Source of the DNA: Verrucomicrobiota bacterium
Lineage (GTDB): Bacteria > Verrucomicrobiota > Verrucomicrobiia > Limisphaerales > JAFGQR01
Assembly: GCA_016935555.1 (NCBI GenBank)
Contig: JAFGQR010000197.1
Span: 1 to 38,683 of the forward strand
DNA length: 38,683 nucleotides
Reading direction: 5' to 3'
The translations under genes were made by a program, and so were the position numbers. The notes under the pieces were generated by a model. That model searched no databases. It had not been told where the DNA came from and saw nothing but the letters and a program-made list of their open reading frames with translations. Numbering within the stretch: the first letter of the stretch is position 1; each line of letters starts with the position of its first letter. Of the stretch, positions 9,235 to 18,246 are shown piece by piece.

Positions 9235-12200
9235 ATGAAAGCACATTTCTGGAAGGTGCCCGCGCGGCGCCCCACCACGCCTTGCCTGACGCTGATCAGC
9301 CTGATGCTCGCGGCCGCCTCCGGTCCCGCCGCGCCCACCCTCTGGCTCGAAGGCGAAAAGCCCGCGTCGGCCACGTTCGAGTATCAAACGGGCGGCTGGG
9401 GCAACCGCGGGTATCTCTCCGGGGAATCCTGGCTGCATTTCAGCATCCCGGACACGGAGGTCGAGCGGCGGATCCCGGCCGAAGGCGGCGTGCTGCGCTA
9501 CGCATTCACCGTGGCCGAGCCCGGCGACTACGAGGTCTGGAACCGGGCGGGGTTCGAGTATGTCCGTTCGCCCTTCGCGTGGCGGGTGGATGACGGGCCG
9601 TGGTCGACGATCGATCCGCAGAAGGATCTCTCGACCGATCTCATGGAGATCGCCCGCTGGTGCGAGATCGCCTGGGTGCCCATGGGCAAGGCAAAGCTCG
9701 ACCGGGGAACTCACACCCTCGAACTCCGGTTCACGGTGCGCAAGGACGCCCAGGGCAGGGCGCAACGGCTCATCTACACCTCCGATGCCCTCGTGCTAAG
9801 CCGCGGCATCTTCCGCCCCAACGGCAGCCACAAACCCGGTGCGGAATGGCGCACCGACCGCGACCGCGCCGCCGAGCGGCATGTGTTCACTTTGCCCGAG
9901 GCGCCGCCCGGCACGCGGTCCGAAGTCGACCTGCACGGCGACTGGCAATACGCGCGCTTCGACGAGGCGGGGCCCGTGGGGGACGCGCGCGCCGGGCCCG
10001 TGACCGCGTTGCCGGCCCGCGACACGCTGCACTGGTCCTCCCTCGCCGTGCCCGGGGACCGCAACGCGCTGCGTCCCGACCAGGCCTTTTGTCACCGCTA
10101 TGTCCTGCGGACACGCGTGCATGTGCCCGCGTCGCTGAAGGGCCGGCGCCTGTTGCTCGATGGCGCCGAGGCCAACCTCATGATCAGCGTGCTGGTCAAC
10201 GGCCGGTTTGTGGGATTCAGCGATGCCGTGGCGTCGGGGTTCACGTTTGACGTTTCGGATGCTGTCCAATACGGCGCCGAGAACGAACTGGCAGTCGTGG
10301 TCAAGGACGCCTACTACGCCCTCGAACCCAACGAGGAAAAACCCGACAGCCATTTCTGGTTCAACATCCCGCTCGACCTGATGCGCGACAATCAAGGGGT
10401 GACCATGCGGATGGATTACCCCACCCGCAACACGCTCGGGAACGGCTTGCTGGATCGCGTGCGGCTCCTCGCAGCGGGACCCGCGGTGATTGAAGACGTC
10501 TACTTCCGGCCGTCCGTCCAAGACGGCTGCATCACCGTCGAGACCACCGTCCACAGCCCCGTGCAGAACGGCGCCTATGAGGTCGCCCACGAGATCCTGG
10601 ACACCCCCAAGACGCTGGCCGGCGGCACCCTGAACCTGGCGGCCGCCCAGCGCGACACCGCCACCGCCACGACACGCTGGCCGGAGGCCGTGCTCTGGTG
10701 GCCGGACCAACCGCACCTCTACACGGCGCGAACCCTGTTGACCCGGAACGGCAGGATCGTCGACAGCAAAACGACGCGTTTTGGCTTTCGCACGTGGTCG
10801 ATTGACGGCACCCGGTTCGCGTTGAACGGCATTCCCTGGCAGTTCCGGGCGGACCTGGTGGGCAACGACGGCGGCAACCCCGCAGCCGCCGTGGCCCGCT
10901 GGCGCGAGACGGGCCAAAACATGTTTCGCCTGCGATTCCAGCGCGCCTGGGGCGGCATGACGCGGCGCGAATTGCTCGAATTCTTCGACACCAACGGCGT
11001 TCCGGTGCGGTGCAATGCCGGCACCTTCGACGGCCAGCACGCCAGCTATGGATTGGTCGTTCGCCAAGGCGGCCACAACCAGGCGCGCGTCCGCCTGTTC
11101 GACAACTGGCGCAAACAAGTCGAGGCCACCGTCCTCCGCGAACGCAATCATCCGTGCGTTTTCGTGTGGGAACTCGACAACGAAATCATTTACATCAACA
11201 CGCGCAACTTCGGGAACCTCGATGTCGTCGAACCCCAGTTCAAACAGACCGCCGCGCTCGTCGCCTCGCTCGACCGGCAGGGCCGCGGCCAGATGGTCGC
11301 CGGCGGCCGCGCGCTGATGGACGGCTCGCTGCCGATCAACGGCTGCCATTACGAGGCCTCGGCCGATCGCGATTATCCGGACATGGCTTACGGCCTGGGC
11401 CAGTGGACCGACACGTCCGGCCACCAGCCCTGGCCCATGGCCACCAATAAACCCGTCTTCCTCAGCGAGGAGGCTTATCTGCACGGACGCAAACCCCAGG
11501 ATTTCGCCGGTGTGGGCGGCGAGCGCTGCTTCGCCGGCCGCAGCGAAACGAAACAAGCCGGCGGGCTCCTCTTGCGCATGTATTCGGAAGGCTACCGCTG
11601 GCAGGAACTCGGCGGCTTCCACTACTGGTGCAGCGGCTACGATCCGAACCTCTACTCCGCGTGGCAGCCCGTCTGCGCCCTCGTGCGCGAATGGACCCGC
11701 ACCTTGCCCTCCGGAAGACCCGTCGCCCGCACCGTCATGGTCCGGAACGATACGCGCCGCCACGATCCCATCACCCTGCAGTGGGCGCTCGACGTCGGCG
11801 GAAACCGGGCCGGCCAGGGCGCCCAACTCCTGGCCATCCCGCCGGGCCGGGGAACCCCACTGACGCTCACGCTGCCCGTGCCGGCCGTCACCGACCGCGC
11901 CGACGCCACACTCGAGCTTGTCTGCCTTCGCCATGGGCAACCCGTCTGGTCGGAGCGCAAAGCCATGACGGTGCTCAACCCGGACGCGCGCCGGCGGCGG
12001 CCGGCGGCCTCGGGAATCGCCCTCTGGGAGCACGGCGATCGGCTTGCCACGCGGCTCCGGAACACCGGCATGCCGTTTCGAACTGTGACCGGCGTGGAAT
12101 CCCTGCCCGCCGACGTCAATGTGCTGATCGTCGGACCGGGGGTTGTCACCCCGCGATTGTCCACGGACCCGTGCTGGCGAACGCTGGCGGATGGCGGCAA

Positions 12201-14325
12201 GCGGATCGTGGTGCTTGAACAGCACCATCCCCTGCATTACCAGGCCGTCCCCGCCGATCTCGAACCCACCGATTTCACGGGCCGCATGGCCTTCATCCAG
12301 GATCCCACCCACCCGGTCTTCGACGGACTGCAGCCCGACGATTTCCTGTTCTGGCCCGACGGGCACGTGGTCTATCGCCATATCTACCGCAAAGCCACCC
12401 GCGGCGCGCGCTCCCTGCTGCACGCGGACGACCAGCTCGGGTATTGCGCGCTGGCAGAGTGCGCCGTCGGCGAAGGCCTGCTGCTCCTGTGCCAGGCCGT
12501 CGTCGGAACACACCTGGATGCCAACCCCGTCGCCGCCCGGCTGTTCGACGGGTTGGTCGACCGCGCCCTGGACTACCGGCGCGAGCGCAAAAGCACCGTC
12601 GTGTGCCTGCCGGAAGCGGACCCGCGGTTTGCCCTGCTCGAGGCATCGGGCCTGGTGTTCACCGCCCAACCCGACCCGCTGGCGGCGTTGCGCGGCCGGC
12701 GCGCCGACATCGTCGTGGCAGACGCAACCCCGGCGCGGCTGGCAGCGCTTGCGGGTGCGGCCGATGCGGTGAACGGCCTCGCCGCGCGCGGCGGCACCTT
12801 GATGCTCTGGGGCGTCACCCCCGACGGTTTGAAGGATTTCAACCGTCTCGTCGGCGTCGATCACCTGCTGCGCCCGTTCACGCGGGAAAAGGTGCAGCTC
12901 CCCGTGCCGCGCCCGGCGCTGGCCGCGGGCCTTTCGCAAAGCGACGTGGCGCTGTCCAGCGGCAAACGCATCGCCGGGTGGCAATCGATCGAGTGGGCGG
13001 CAGACGACACGTTCACCCACGTCGTCGACCTCGAAGACATCGTGCCGTTCCTCAAGGGCCCGGGCATCGAACCGGACCCCAACGGCGGAAGCATCGCCAA
13101 CGGCTTCACCGACGCCGAATTCTGGCGATACATCTGTTACTTCAGCGTGGGCGCCGACGGCAAGGGTCCCGTGTTGGAGTATGAACTGCCCCGCCCCGAA
13201 GACTTCGTCGGCCTGTCGATCGTGCCCAACAGCCACTATAAAAAAGTCCGCCAGCTCGTGCTCACGCCCAATCGCAACCCGGACGCCGCAGCCACCCTCG
13301 ACCTCGAGCCCTACACACGCGAGAACAACCCGCGCCAGGAGTTCTCACTCGACCTCAAAAGCGTCCGCACCTTCACCCTGGCCTTCACCCGCTGGGACGA
13401 CCACCCCCAACCCACCATCGGCATCGACAACCTCTGGATCAAAGTCCGGCGACCGGTCCACTTCCGCGCCACCGTCCAACCAATCGTCGACAACGGCGGA
13501 CTCGTGTTCTACCCCAAAACCCGGATTCTGCTGAACCAGTTGCGCGTCCCCGCCCGCGAATCCGTGCCGGCCCATCGCGAGCAAAAGCAGACGGTCGTCG
13601 CCACGCTTCTGCGCAACCTCAACGCGGTGTTCGCAGGCGGGGAAACGCTCGACCCCGCCACCGCCATGCGCACCGAACCGGTGTCGCTCGAGGGCAAATG
13701 CAATCTGTACCTCAGCGCGGCCAAAGGCTGGCCCCTGGGCAAACTCGATTTGTCGCACGCGCCCCTGGGCGAGCAGCGCTTGGGCGGCGTGCGCTACGCG
13801 ATCCGCGACTTCAAGACCTCGCCGCTCGAAAGCGCCATCACCCTCCAGGGCCTGCCGGGCCTCAAGGCCCCGCGAGAAGTCACCGGCATCGCCGTCGGCC
13901 GCCGGGCCGATGCCCTGTTCTTCCTGCACACGTGGAATCGGCGCAGCGAGTGGCATCCGCGCCGGACGTCGGACCAGCCCCCTGTGCTCTTCCAGTATGT
14001 CATCCGTTACGAGGACGGCTCCACCCATACCGCCGATGTCCGCCACGGCCTCGGCGCAGATCATTACGCCCAGCCTCAACCCAAAGGCCTCAAAGAAGCC
14101 GCCCTCGCCTGGGCCGCGCCGTTCGAAGCCAACCCCAACCTCGAAGCAACCCTCTACGCCATGTCCTGGAAAAATCCGCACCCGGGCAAAACGGTTGTTT
14201 CGATCGATGTACGCTACGCGCCGAACGTGGGCAGCCGTTACGGGACGCCGATCGTCCTCGGCATTTCCACAGGCACGCGGTTGTCGCAAGCCCCGGCGGG
14301 CAAAAACAGTGCGGCCACGAACTGA
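9235..14325 (+). CDS. Secreted GH2-like glycoside hydrolase with long C-terminal extension
   Basis: The protein has 1696 residues. A signal peptide (about residues 1-31, core LTLISLMLAAASG) precedes a carbohydrate-binding-like N-terminal domain (about 32-215). Next is the GH2 core: jelly-roll sugar-binding domain opening with DLHGDWQYARF, Ig-like domain and TIM barrel. The GH2 acid/base motif is RNHPCVFVWELDNE with Glu at residue 650 (family usual: NHPSV-x-W-x-x-GNE). The candidate nucleophile is Glu745 in KPVFLSEEAY. After the barrel there are some 900 more residues, including an amidotransferase-like alpha/beta segment (about residues 960-1110, VLIVGPG...IVVLEQHHP) as in beta-galactosidase trimerisation domains, and further beta-rich domains. 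Usual GH2 enzymes have 600-1100 residues. The substrate cannot be told; galactoside, glucuronide or mannoside are all possible. It probably degrades polysaccharide in the periplasm or outside the cell. Confidence 0.8.
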   Translation: MKAHFWKVPARRPTTPCLTLISLMLAAASGPAAPTLWLEGEKPASATFEYQTGGWGNRGYLSGESWLHFSIPDTEVERRIPAEGGVLRYAFTVAEPGDYEVWNRAGFEYVRSPFAWRVDDGPWSTIDPQKDLSTDLMEIARWCEIAWVPMGKAKLDRGTHTLELRFTVRKDAQGRAQRLIYTSDALVLSRGIFRPNGSHKPGAEWRTDRDRAAERHVFTLPEAPPGTRSEVDLHGDWQYARFDEAGPVGDARAGPVTALPARDTLHWSSLAVPGDRNALRPDQAFCHRYVLRTRVHVPASLKGRRLLLDGAEANLMISVLVNGRFVGFSDAVASGFTFDVSDAVQYGAENELAVVVKDAYYALEPNEEKPDSHFWFNIPLDLMRDNQGVTMRMDYPTRNTLGNGLLDRVRLLAAGPAVIEDVYFRPSVQDGCITVETTVHSPVQNGAYEVAHEILDTPKTLAGGTLNLAAAQRDTATATTRWPEAVLWWPDQPHLYTARTLLTRNGRIVDSKTTRFGFRTWSIDGTRFALNGIPWQFRADLVGNDGGNPAAAVARWRETGQNMFRLRFQRAWGGMTRRELLEFFDTNGVPVRCNAGTFDGQHASYGLVVRQGGHNQARVRLFDNWRKQVEATVLRERNHPCVFVWELDNEIIYINTRNFGNLDVVEPQFKQTAALVASLDRQGRGQMVAGGRALMDGSLPINGCHYEASADRDYPDMAYGLGQWTDTSGHQPWPMATNKPVFLSEEAYLHGRKPQDFAGVGGERCFAGRSETKQAGGLLLRMYSEGYRWQELGGFHYWCSGYDPNLYSAWQPVCALVREWTRTLPSGRPVARTVMVRNDTRRHDPITLQWALDVGGNRAGQGAQLLAIPPGRGTPLTLTLPVPAVTDRADATLELVCLRHGQPVWSERKAMTVLNPDARRRRPAASGIALWEHGDRLATRLRNTGMPFRTVTGVESLPADVNVLIVGPGVVTPRLSTDPCWRTLADGGKRIVVLEQHHPLHYQAVPADLEPTDFTGRMAFIQDPTHPVFDGLQPDDFLFWPDGHVVYRHIYRKATRGARSLLHADDQLGYCALAECAVGEGLLLLCQAVVGTHLDANPVAARLFDGLVDRALDYRRERKSTVVCLPEADPRFALLEASGLVFTAQPDPLAALRGRRADIVVADATPARLAALAGAADAVNGLAARGGTLMLWGVTPDGLKDFNRLVGVDHLLRPFTREKVQLPVPRPALAAGLSQSDVALSSGKRIAGWQSIEWAADDTFTHVVDLEDIVPFLKGPGIEPDPNGGSIANGFTDAEFWRYICYFSVGADGKGPVLEYELPRPEDFVGLSIVPNSHYKKVRQLVLTPNRNPDAAATLDLEPYTRENNPRQEFSLDLKSVRTFTLAFTRWDDHPQPTIGIDNLWIKVRRPVHFRATVQPIVDNGGLVFYPKTRILLNQLRVPARESVPAHREQKQTVVATLLRNLNAVFAGGETLDPATAMRTEPVSLEGKCNLYLSAAKGWPLGKLDLSHAPLGEQRLGGVRYAIRDFKTSPLESAITLQGLPGLKAPREVTGIAVGRRADALFFLHTWNRRSEWHPRRTSDQPPVLFQYVIRYEDGSTHTADVRHGLGADHYAQPQPKGLKEAALAWAAPFEANPNLEATLYAMSWKNPHPGKTVVSIDVRYAPNVGSRYGTPIVLGISTGTRLSQAPAGKNSAATN

Positions 14326-14440
14326 TCCGACCCCGCGGCAAGTGAACGCCGGGCCCAAACGAATGCAGGCTCGGTCGCCATCGATCCCGAGGCCCGCCGC
14401 CCCCTCCAAACCCAAGGCTCGCCCCGCCCAGGCTCCAACC

Positions 14441-15127
14441 CTACTTGCCCCGAATCCGGATGGTCCTGAAGTGGATTTCCCTGCCCTCGCTTTGAAAGCC
14501 GATCGGGCCTTCGGTCAGTTCGCAGTCGCGGACGGTGGAGACGACGATGCCGTTCAGCGAGACGGTCATGGCGGGGCCGTCGACGTCGATCGTCGTGGTT
14601 TGCCAAACACCGACCGGTTTCAGGGCCCGGGTGCGGGCCTCCTTGTCGTCGGTGACCTGGCAGCGAAGGTTGCGGGGGATCTTCAGAATCAGCCCCGCCT
14701 GGTGGTGGGCTCCCTGCACTTCAATGCTGCGGGGCCAGACCCCCAGGGCGTTGGTCGCGCCAATGTGAATGAGACAGCCGCTGTTGCTGCGGAAGTCCTT
14801 GTCGGCCTTCAAACCTCCGGGGCGCTTGAAGGCCCACTCGTATTCGAGCACATACCGGCGGTACGATTTCCTGGTGTACAGGTACCCCGAAGGCGTGCCG
14901 CTGCAGATCATCACCCCGTCCCTGATCGAGAAGGTCCCCTTGTTGTCGGCGCCTTCCTTGCCGAGATGGAACGCGAATCCGTCGAAATCCCTGCCGTTGA
15001 ACAAAGGCTCCCATCGTTGCTCCGCGGCATGGCCGAACCCCTCACCAAGGCCGGCCAGAACAATCGCAAGCAGCAATCGCCAGGAGCGTTTCAGGGCGTC
15101 CGCACGCAGGAGTCTGGCTCGATTCAT
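14441..15127 (-). CDS. Secreted DUF1080 (3-keto-disaccharide hydrolase) domain protein
   Basis: The protein has 228 residues. A basic N-terminus and hydrophobic core (SWRLLLAIVLAGLG) form a signal peptide of about 34 residues. The rest is one DUF1080 domain with a LamG/GH16-like fold: it starts with the signature EPLFNGRDFDGFAFHL, then GTFSIRDGVMICSGTPSGYL, YVLEYEWAFK, NSGCLIHIG, and closes with GPIGFQSEGREIHFRTIRI. Family members include 3-keto-glucoside hydrolases, and many copies are common in Verrucomicrobiota and Planctomycetota. The start at 15127 is preceded by AGGA at normal spacing. It faces the GH2 gene tail-to-tail with 115 bases between them, where I see no clear terminator hairpin. 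Both genes fit sugar breakdown, but they cannot share one transcript. Confidence 0.9.
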   Translation of the reverse strand: MNRARLLRADALKRSWRLLLAIVLAGLGEGFGHAAEQRWEPLFNGRDFDGFAFHLGKEGADNKGTFSIRDGVMICSGTPSGYLYTRKSYRRYVLEYEWAFKRPGGLKADKDFRSNSGCLIHIGATNALGVWPRSIEVQGAHHQAGLILKIPRNLRCQVTDDKEARTRALKPVGVWQTTTIDVDGPAMTVSLNGIVVSTVRDCELTEGPIGFQSEGREIHFRTIRIRGK

Positions 15128-15431
15128 GATCGTATCCTTTCGTCAACTGAACTGCCGGTGGCGGTGCCCTCGCCGCATGAAACACCCTGAATCCCCCCGA
15201 GCGGCAATGCGCATCCCGCCCGCAAAGGAAACCGGCGCCGTCGTGCCGGCACCGCGTCCGACGATCTTCTTCACGGCTCTTGTTGTATCAGCCGGCCCCA
15301 ACGTTGTCGGCTTCTATTTTGACTTGAACCGAGGGCGCCTGGCCGCACCCTGCGTCCGCGCTGGAATCGCCGGCTTTTGAAAGGCGGGGTGAAGCGAATC
15401 AAAAAAAGCCGTGGCGCACGACAGTGCAGTG
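15128..15431. other. Intergenic region between divergent genes, nothing else seen
   Basis: This stretch separates the minus-strand DUF1080 gene from the promoter of the VPDSG-type gene. It has no open frame with codon character. An A7 tract lies at 15401-15407 just upstream of the plus-strand promoter and could act as an UP-like element. I found no convincing minus-strand promoter. Confidence 0.5.
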
Positions 15432-15440
15432 TGCTATAAT
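15432..15440 (+). promoter_or_regulatory. Extended -10 promoter (TGnTATAAT)
   Basis: The sequence TGCTATAAT is a perfect extended -10 element. No good -35 hexamer lies 16-18 bases upstream (TGGCGC at 15412), as expected for extended -10 promoters. The start of transcription would be near 15447, giving a leader of about 70 bases before the ATG at 15516. Confidence 0.6.
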
Positions 15441-15515
15441 GAGACATTCTCCCAGGGAGCCACTAACCTGAACGCGAGTGAACTGTACATCCATGTGGCA
15501 TTGGCACGTTGAATT

Positions 15516-16340
15516 ATGAAACTGATAACAACTGTTGTGAGCGTCGCGATCCTGCTGAGCGCGCCGGTGTGGAGCCATGCCATCGAGGTGAGTATTTTCC
15601 ACGTGGGCGATTCCGGCACCGTCAACGGGGCGATCTTCACCGGGGACGAGCAGCATGTGGGCGGCACCGGCAATTTCAACCCGTTCCTGAGCCTGCAGGA
15701 ATTCCCCATCGAACGAGCCTACAACGCGGGCAATGGGAATCTGTACATGGACAACACCAGGCCGAGCTGGAACTCGCAGCTCCGCGTGGGCGATCTGCAG
15801 CAAGTCACCGTCGGCGACCTGGACTATTTCCTCTTTGTCCTCGACGCAAACGAGCCCGGCAATAATAAGAGCTTTATTTCGATCGATAACATCCGCATCT
15901 ACACCTCGTCGGAAGACACAAGCCTCACCGTGCAGGGCGACGAAGGCATGCTCGACAGCCTGGGAACGCTGCGCTATGCCATGAATGATCCCCTCAGGGA
16001 CATTGACGGCGACTATATCATCTCGGATTGGGTCAACCTGGATTCCAGGCTGGATGATGAACCCGCCGGCAGCGGCCTGCACGACCTGCTCGTGTACGTT
16101 CCGGTAAGCAACTTCGCCGGCGCGGCGGACACCGACTACCTGTGGTTTTACAACCTCAACGGCGTCCACGAGAAGGCGGACGACGATCTCGCCAGCGAAG
16201 CCGGATTCGAAGAGTGGCGCGTCCTCATGGGGTCCACCCCAAACCACGAGACTCCCGACACCTCGGCGACGGCGATGTTGCTCGGCATCGCGTTGCTCGG
16301 CTTGGCCGGCCTGCGCCGCAGACTGGCCCCGGCGGCGTAA
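15516..16340 (+). CDS. VPDSG/PEP-CTERM-like sorted surface protein
   Basis: The protein has 274 residues. A signal peptide (MKLITTVVSVAILLSAPVWSHA) and a C-terminal sorting signal bracket a beta-rich, acidic domain with no family I recognise. The tail TPDTSATAMLLGIALLGLAG followed by RRR is the three-part exosortase signal: a PD(T/S)-type motif, a hydrophobic helix and a basic cluster. It is closest to the VPDSG-CTERM variant common in Verrucomicrobiota. The family rule is cleavage and surface or matrix transfer by an exosortase; none is encoded in this window. Two acidic motifs (LDYFLFVLDANEPG, FISIDNIRIYTS) suggest a jelly-roll fold. No strong Shine-Dalgarno sequence precedes the ATG. It is probably transcribed alone from the promoter at 15432. 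Confidence 0.85.
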   Translation: MKLITTVVSVAILLSAPVWSHAIEVSIFHVGDSGTVNGAIFTGDEQHVGGTGNFNPFLSLQEFPIERAYNAGNGNLYMDNTRPSWNSQLRVGDLQQVTVGDLDYFLFVLDANEPGNNKSFISIDNIRIYTSSEDTSLTVQGDEGMLDSLGTLRYAMNDPLRDIDGDYIISDWVNLDSRLDDEPAGSGLHDLLVYVPVSNFAGAADTDYLWFYNLNGVHEKADDDLASEAGFEEWRVLMGSTPNHETPDTSATAMLLGIALLGLAGLRRRLAPAA

Positions 16341-16421
16341 GGTTCCTCCTCGCGCGAAAAAGCCGGCGAGCGCGGTTGGCGCGGTGACCCCCGGCGGCGG
16401 AAAAGCCGGCGCCACACACAC

Positions 16422-16463
16422 CTAACCCGCATTTCTCACCAGAGAACCTGGCGAGAAATGCGG
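16422..16463. repeat. Hairpin repeat, copy 1
   Basis: It begins with CTAACCCGCATTTCTCAC (16422-16439). CCGCATTTCTC (16427-16437) pairs perfectly with GAGAAATGCGG (16453-16463), an 11-bp stem with a 15-base loop. The same 18-base opening recurs with one change at 17750-17767. It lies 81 bases after the VPDSG-type gene. It could be a REP-like palindrome or a terminator hairpin, but no T-tract follows. Confidence 0.75.
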
Positions 16464-16565
16464 CCCGGCTCAACCCCACCTCCGGGCGCCAGCGCAATCC
16501 GGATACCCGCGACGCCCGCCCATTTCACGCTTTGCCCGGCGCCGGCAGACGGTTATCTTCGGCGC

Positions 16566-17753
16566 ATGAAAGACCGTCTTCTGCCGCGGCTCGCGCTTCT
16601 CGCCCTGGTGTCCCTCGAAACGGTGTCGGGCGCCGACGCGTTTTTCCCCCTCATGGCCTGGAACTGGGCGCCCTCGGATGCGGCCACGTTCCAACAAATG
16701 CGCGAGTGCGGCCTGACCGTGGCGGGCTTCGTCTCCCCGAAGGAACTCGACCTCTGCCACGCCGCGGGATTGAAGGCCATCGTCTCGGACAGGCGCGTTT
16801 CCGGCTACGACTGGCGAAACGTGGATGCGACTGCGGCGCGGAAGCACGTGGCCGAACTGGTGGCGGAGACCGGCCAACACCCCGCCGTCTACGGTTACTA
16901 CCTGCGCGACGAACCGGGAGCAGACGCGTTTCCGGGCTTGGCCACCGTGGCGGCGCTCGTGCGGGAGCTGGCTCCCGGAAAATGGCCTTACATCAACCTC
17001 TTCCCCAATTACGCCAACGCCCGGCAGCTAGGCACCGCCACCTACGAGGAGCACCTGGAAACGTTCGTCGCCACCTGCCAACCCACCCAGCTGAGCTATG
17101 ACCATTACGCGCTCATGGACGACGGCTCGCTCCGTGCCGGCTATTTTCTGAACCTCGAGCAAATGCGCCGCGCGGCCAGGCGGCATGCGCTGCCGTTCTG
17201 GAACATTGTGCTGACGGTCGCCCACTTCAATTACCGCGAAGTCACCCCGGCCGACCTGCGCTTCCAGGTGTTCACCACCCTCGCCTACGGCGGACGCGGC
17301 ATCGCCTATTTCACCTATTTCGCCCCGCAGGTGGGCAATTACCGCATGGCCCCCATCGATCAGTTCGGCAACCCGACACCCACCTGGGCTGCGCTGCAAA
17401 ACGTCAACCTGCAGGTCGGCAAACTGGCGCCGACCCTGCTGCAGTTGACCTCGGACGACGTGTACCATTTCGGCGCGCTCCCCGAGGGCGCCCACGGGCC
17501 GACGGCCTCGAGCCTGGTGAGCGCAGTCGGCAATGCGCCGTTCCTCGTCGGGGATTTCACGCACGCGGACGGCAGCCGCTACGCACTCGTGGTGAACAGG
17601 GATTTTCTCAAGTCGCATTACGCCGCGGTGACCTTCCGCACCGCGCCCCGGCGCGTGCAGATGGTGTCGCCTTACACCGGGCAGTGGATCGACTTCACCG
17701 GCGAGCAGCAATGGCTGGCGGCAGGCCAGGGGGTGCTGCTCAGGGTGCGCTAA
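16566..17753 (+). CDS. Secreted TIM-barrel glycosidase-like protein
   Basis: The protein has 395 residues. The ATG at 16566 was chosen because a signal peptide (MKDRLLPRLALLALVSLETV) starts there; the in-frame ATG at 16458 overlaps the hairpin repeat and would put 36 odd residues in front. The mature part alternates helices and strands like a beta/alpha barrel: FFPLMAWNWAPSD at the start, a GLKAIVSD strand, then GYYLRDEPG with Asp115/Glu116 as candidate acidic catalytic residues, SYDHYALM, FWNIVLTVAH, and GRGIAYFTYFAP. A small beta domain closes it. It resembles GH42/GH35-like or uncharacterised secreted barrel enzymes, but I cannot assign a CAZy family. The stop codon lies inside the second repeat copy. 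Function as a glycosidase is inferred. Confidence 0.75.
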   Translation: MKDRLLPRLALLALVSLETVSGADAFFPLMAWNWAPSDAATFQQMRECGLTVAGFVSPKELDLCHAAGLKAIVSDRRVSGYDWRNVDATAARKHVAELVAETGQHPAVYGYYLRDEPGADAFPGLATVAALVRELAPGKWPYINLFPNYANARQLGTATYEEHLETFVATCQPTQLSYDHYALMDDGSLRAGYFLNLEQMRRAARRHALPFWNIVLTVAHFNYREVTPADLRFQVFTTLAYGGRGIAYFTYFAPQVGNYRMAPIDQFGNPTPTWAALQNVNLQVGKLAPTLLQLTSDDVYHFGALPEGAHGPTASSLVSAVGNAPFLVGDFTHADGSRYALVVNRDFLKSHYAAVTFRTAPRRVQMVSPYTGQWIDFTGEQQWLAAGQGVLLRVR

Positions 17754-17783
17754 CCTGCATTTCTCACAGGACGGTGAGATGCG
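17750..17783. repeat. Hairpin repeat, copy 2 (degenerate)
   Basis: CTAACCTGCATTTCTCAC (17750-17767) matches copy 1 at 17 of 18 bases. Its inverted arm, GTGAGATGCG (17774-17783), lacks two A's found in copy 1, so the stem is bulged. The TAA stop of the upstream gene is part of the repeat. The two copies are direct repeats 1328 bases apart and bracket the glycosidase-like gene. Confidence 0.7.
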
Positions 17784-18126
17784 TGTGCCGAGCACATGCT
17801 CCCGATGGGACCACGCCAGCCCCCGGAAGGACTCGTCCCGCTGCTCGCCCAGGAGATCCAGACGCGGCGCCCTGTTCCAGAAGACAGCCTTGGCATCGAT
17901 CTGTCGGCGCCGCCAAGCCAGGTTGTCCGCGGCGGTGTGTTCGTCGGGATTGAGCCTGCCGCGGAAATACGGGCCCAGTTTGTTTACACCACGTCGTGCC
18001 CTTGCGCCGTGCGGGGGTTTGATAGTTCTCGAGTTCTGGAGCAGTCTCACGGCGATGCAACCTTGGCGCGTTCGCTGGATTCGACTTCTGGGCCGAGCTT
18101 TCGCGGAGCGGACCACCCTGCACCGT
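17784..18126. other. Gene-poor stretch, probable debris
   Basis: No frame has a convincing start and domain. On the minus strand about 70 residues (17779-17990, containing NKLGPYFRGRLNPDEHTAAD and WNRAPRLDLLGE) read like protein rather than random translation, but I do not recognise them and they have no start. They abut repeat copy 2 and may be part of a repeat family or a broken gene. Confidence 0.4.
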
Positions 18127-18246
18127 ATGAATCGACGTTGCATTGCGAGGGCGGCCGCTGTGTTTCTTGCTACGGGCCTTCACGCGGCCAATGCCCCGCT
18201 CACTCCACGCCTGGTTGGCGACTGGTGGACCGTGGCCGGCCATGCG
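18127..18246 (+). pseudogene. 5' fragment of a secreted protein (signal peptide plus GDWWTVAG motif)
   Basis: An ATG is followed by a good signal peptide (NRRCIARAAAVFLATGLHAA) and then LTPRLVGDWWTVAG. That opening is, as I recall it, typical of secreted glycosidase-like proteins of Verrucomicrobiota and Planctomycetota. After about residue 40 the frame turns basic and low in character, and the expected several-hundred-residue enzyme is missing. I read it as a truncated remnant. Confidence 0.5.

Noticed and set aside
9796..13236. Long minus-strand open frame (about 1146 codons) opposite the GH2 gene
   Set aside because: It mirrors the GH2 reading frame in high-GC DNA, has no domain, signal peptide or ribosome site, and the plus-strand protein has clear catalytic motifs.
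15412..15428. Possible sigma-54 promoter (GG...GC) before the VPDSG-type gene
   Set aside because: The GG to GC spacing is 11 rather than 10 bases, and a perfect extended -10 lies just downstream.
16358..16411. Direct repeat AAAAGCCGGCG (16358-16368 and 16401-16411)
   Set aside because: Only 11 bases, GC-rich and not linked to any gene boundary; no transposition hallmarks.
16458..16565. Upstream ATG of the glycosidase-like gene
   Set aside because: It lies inside the hairpin repeat and would put 36 Pro/Ala-rich residues before an otherwise good signal peptide at 16566.
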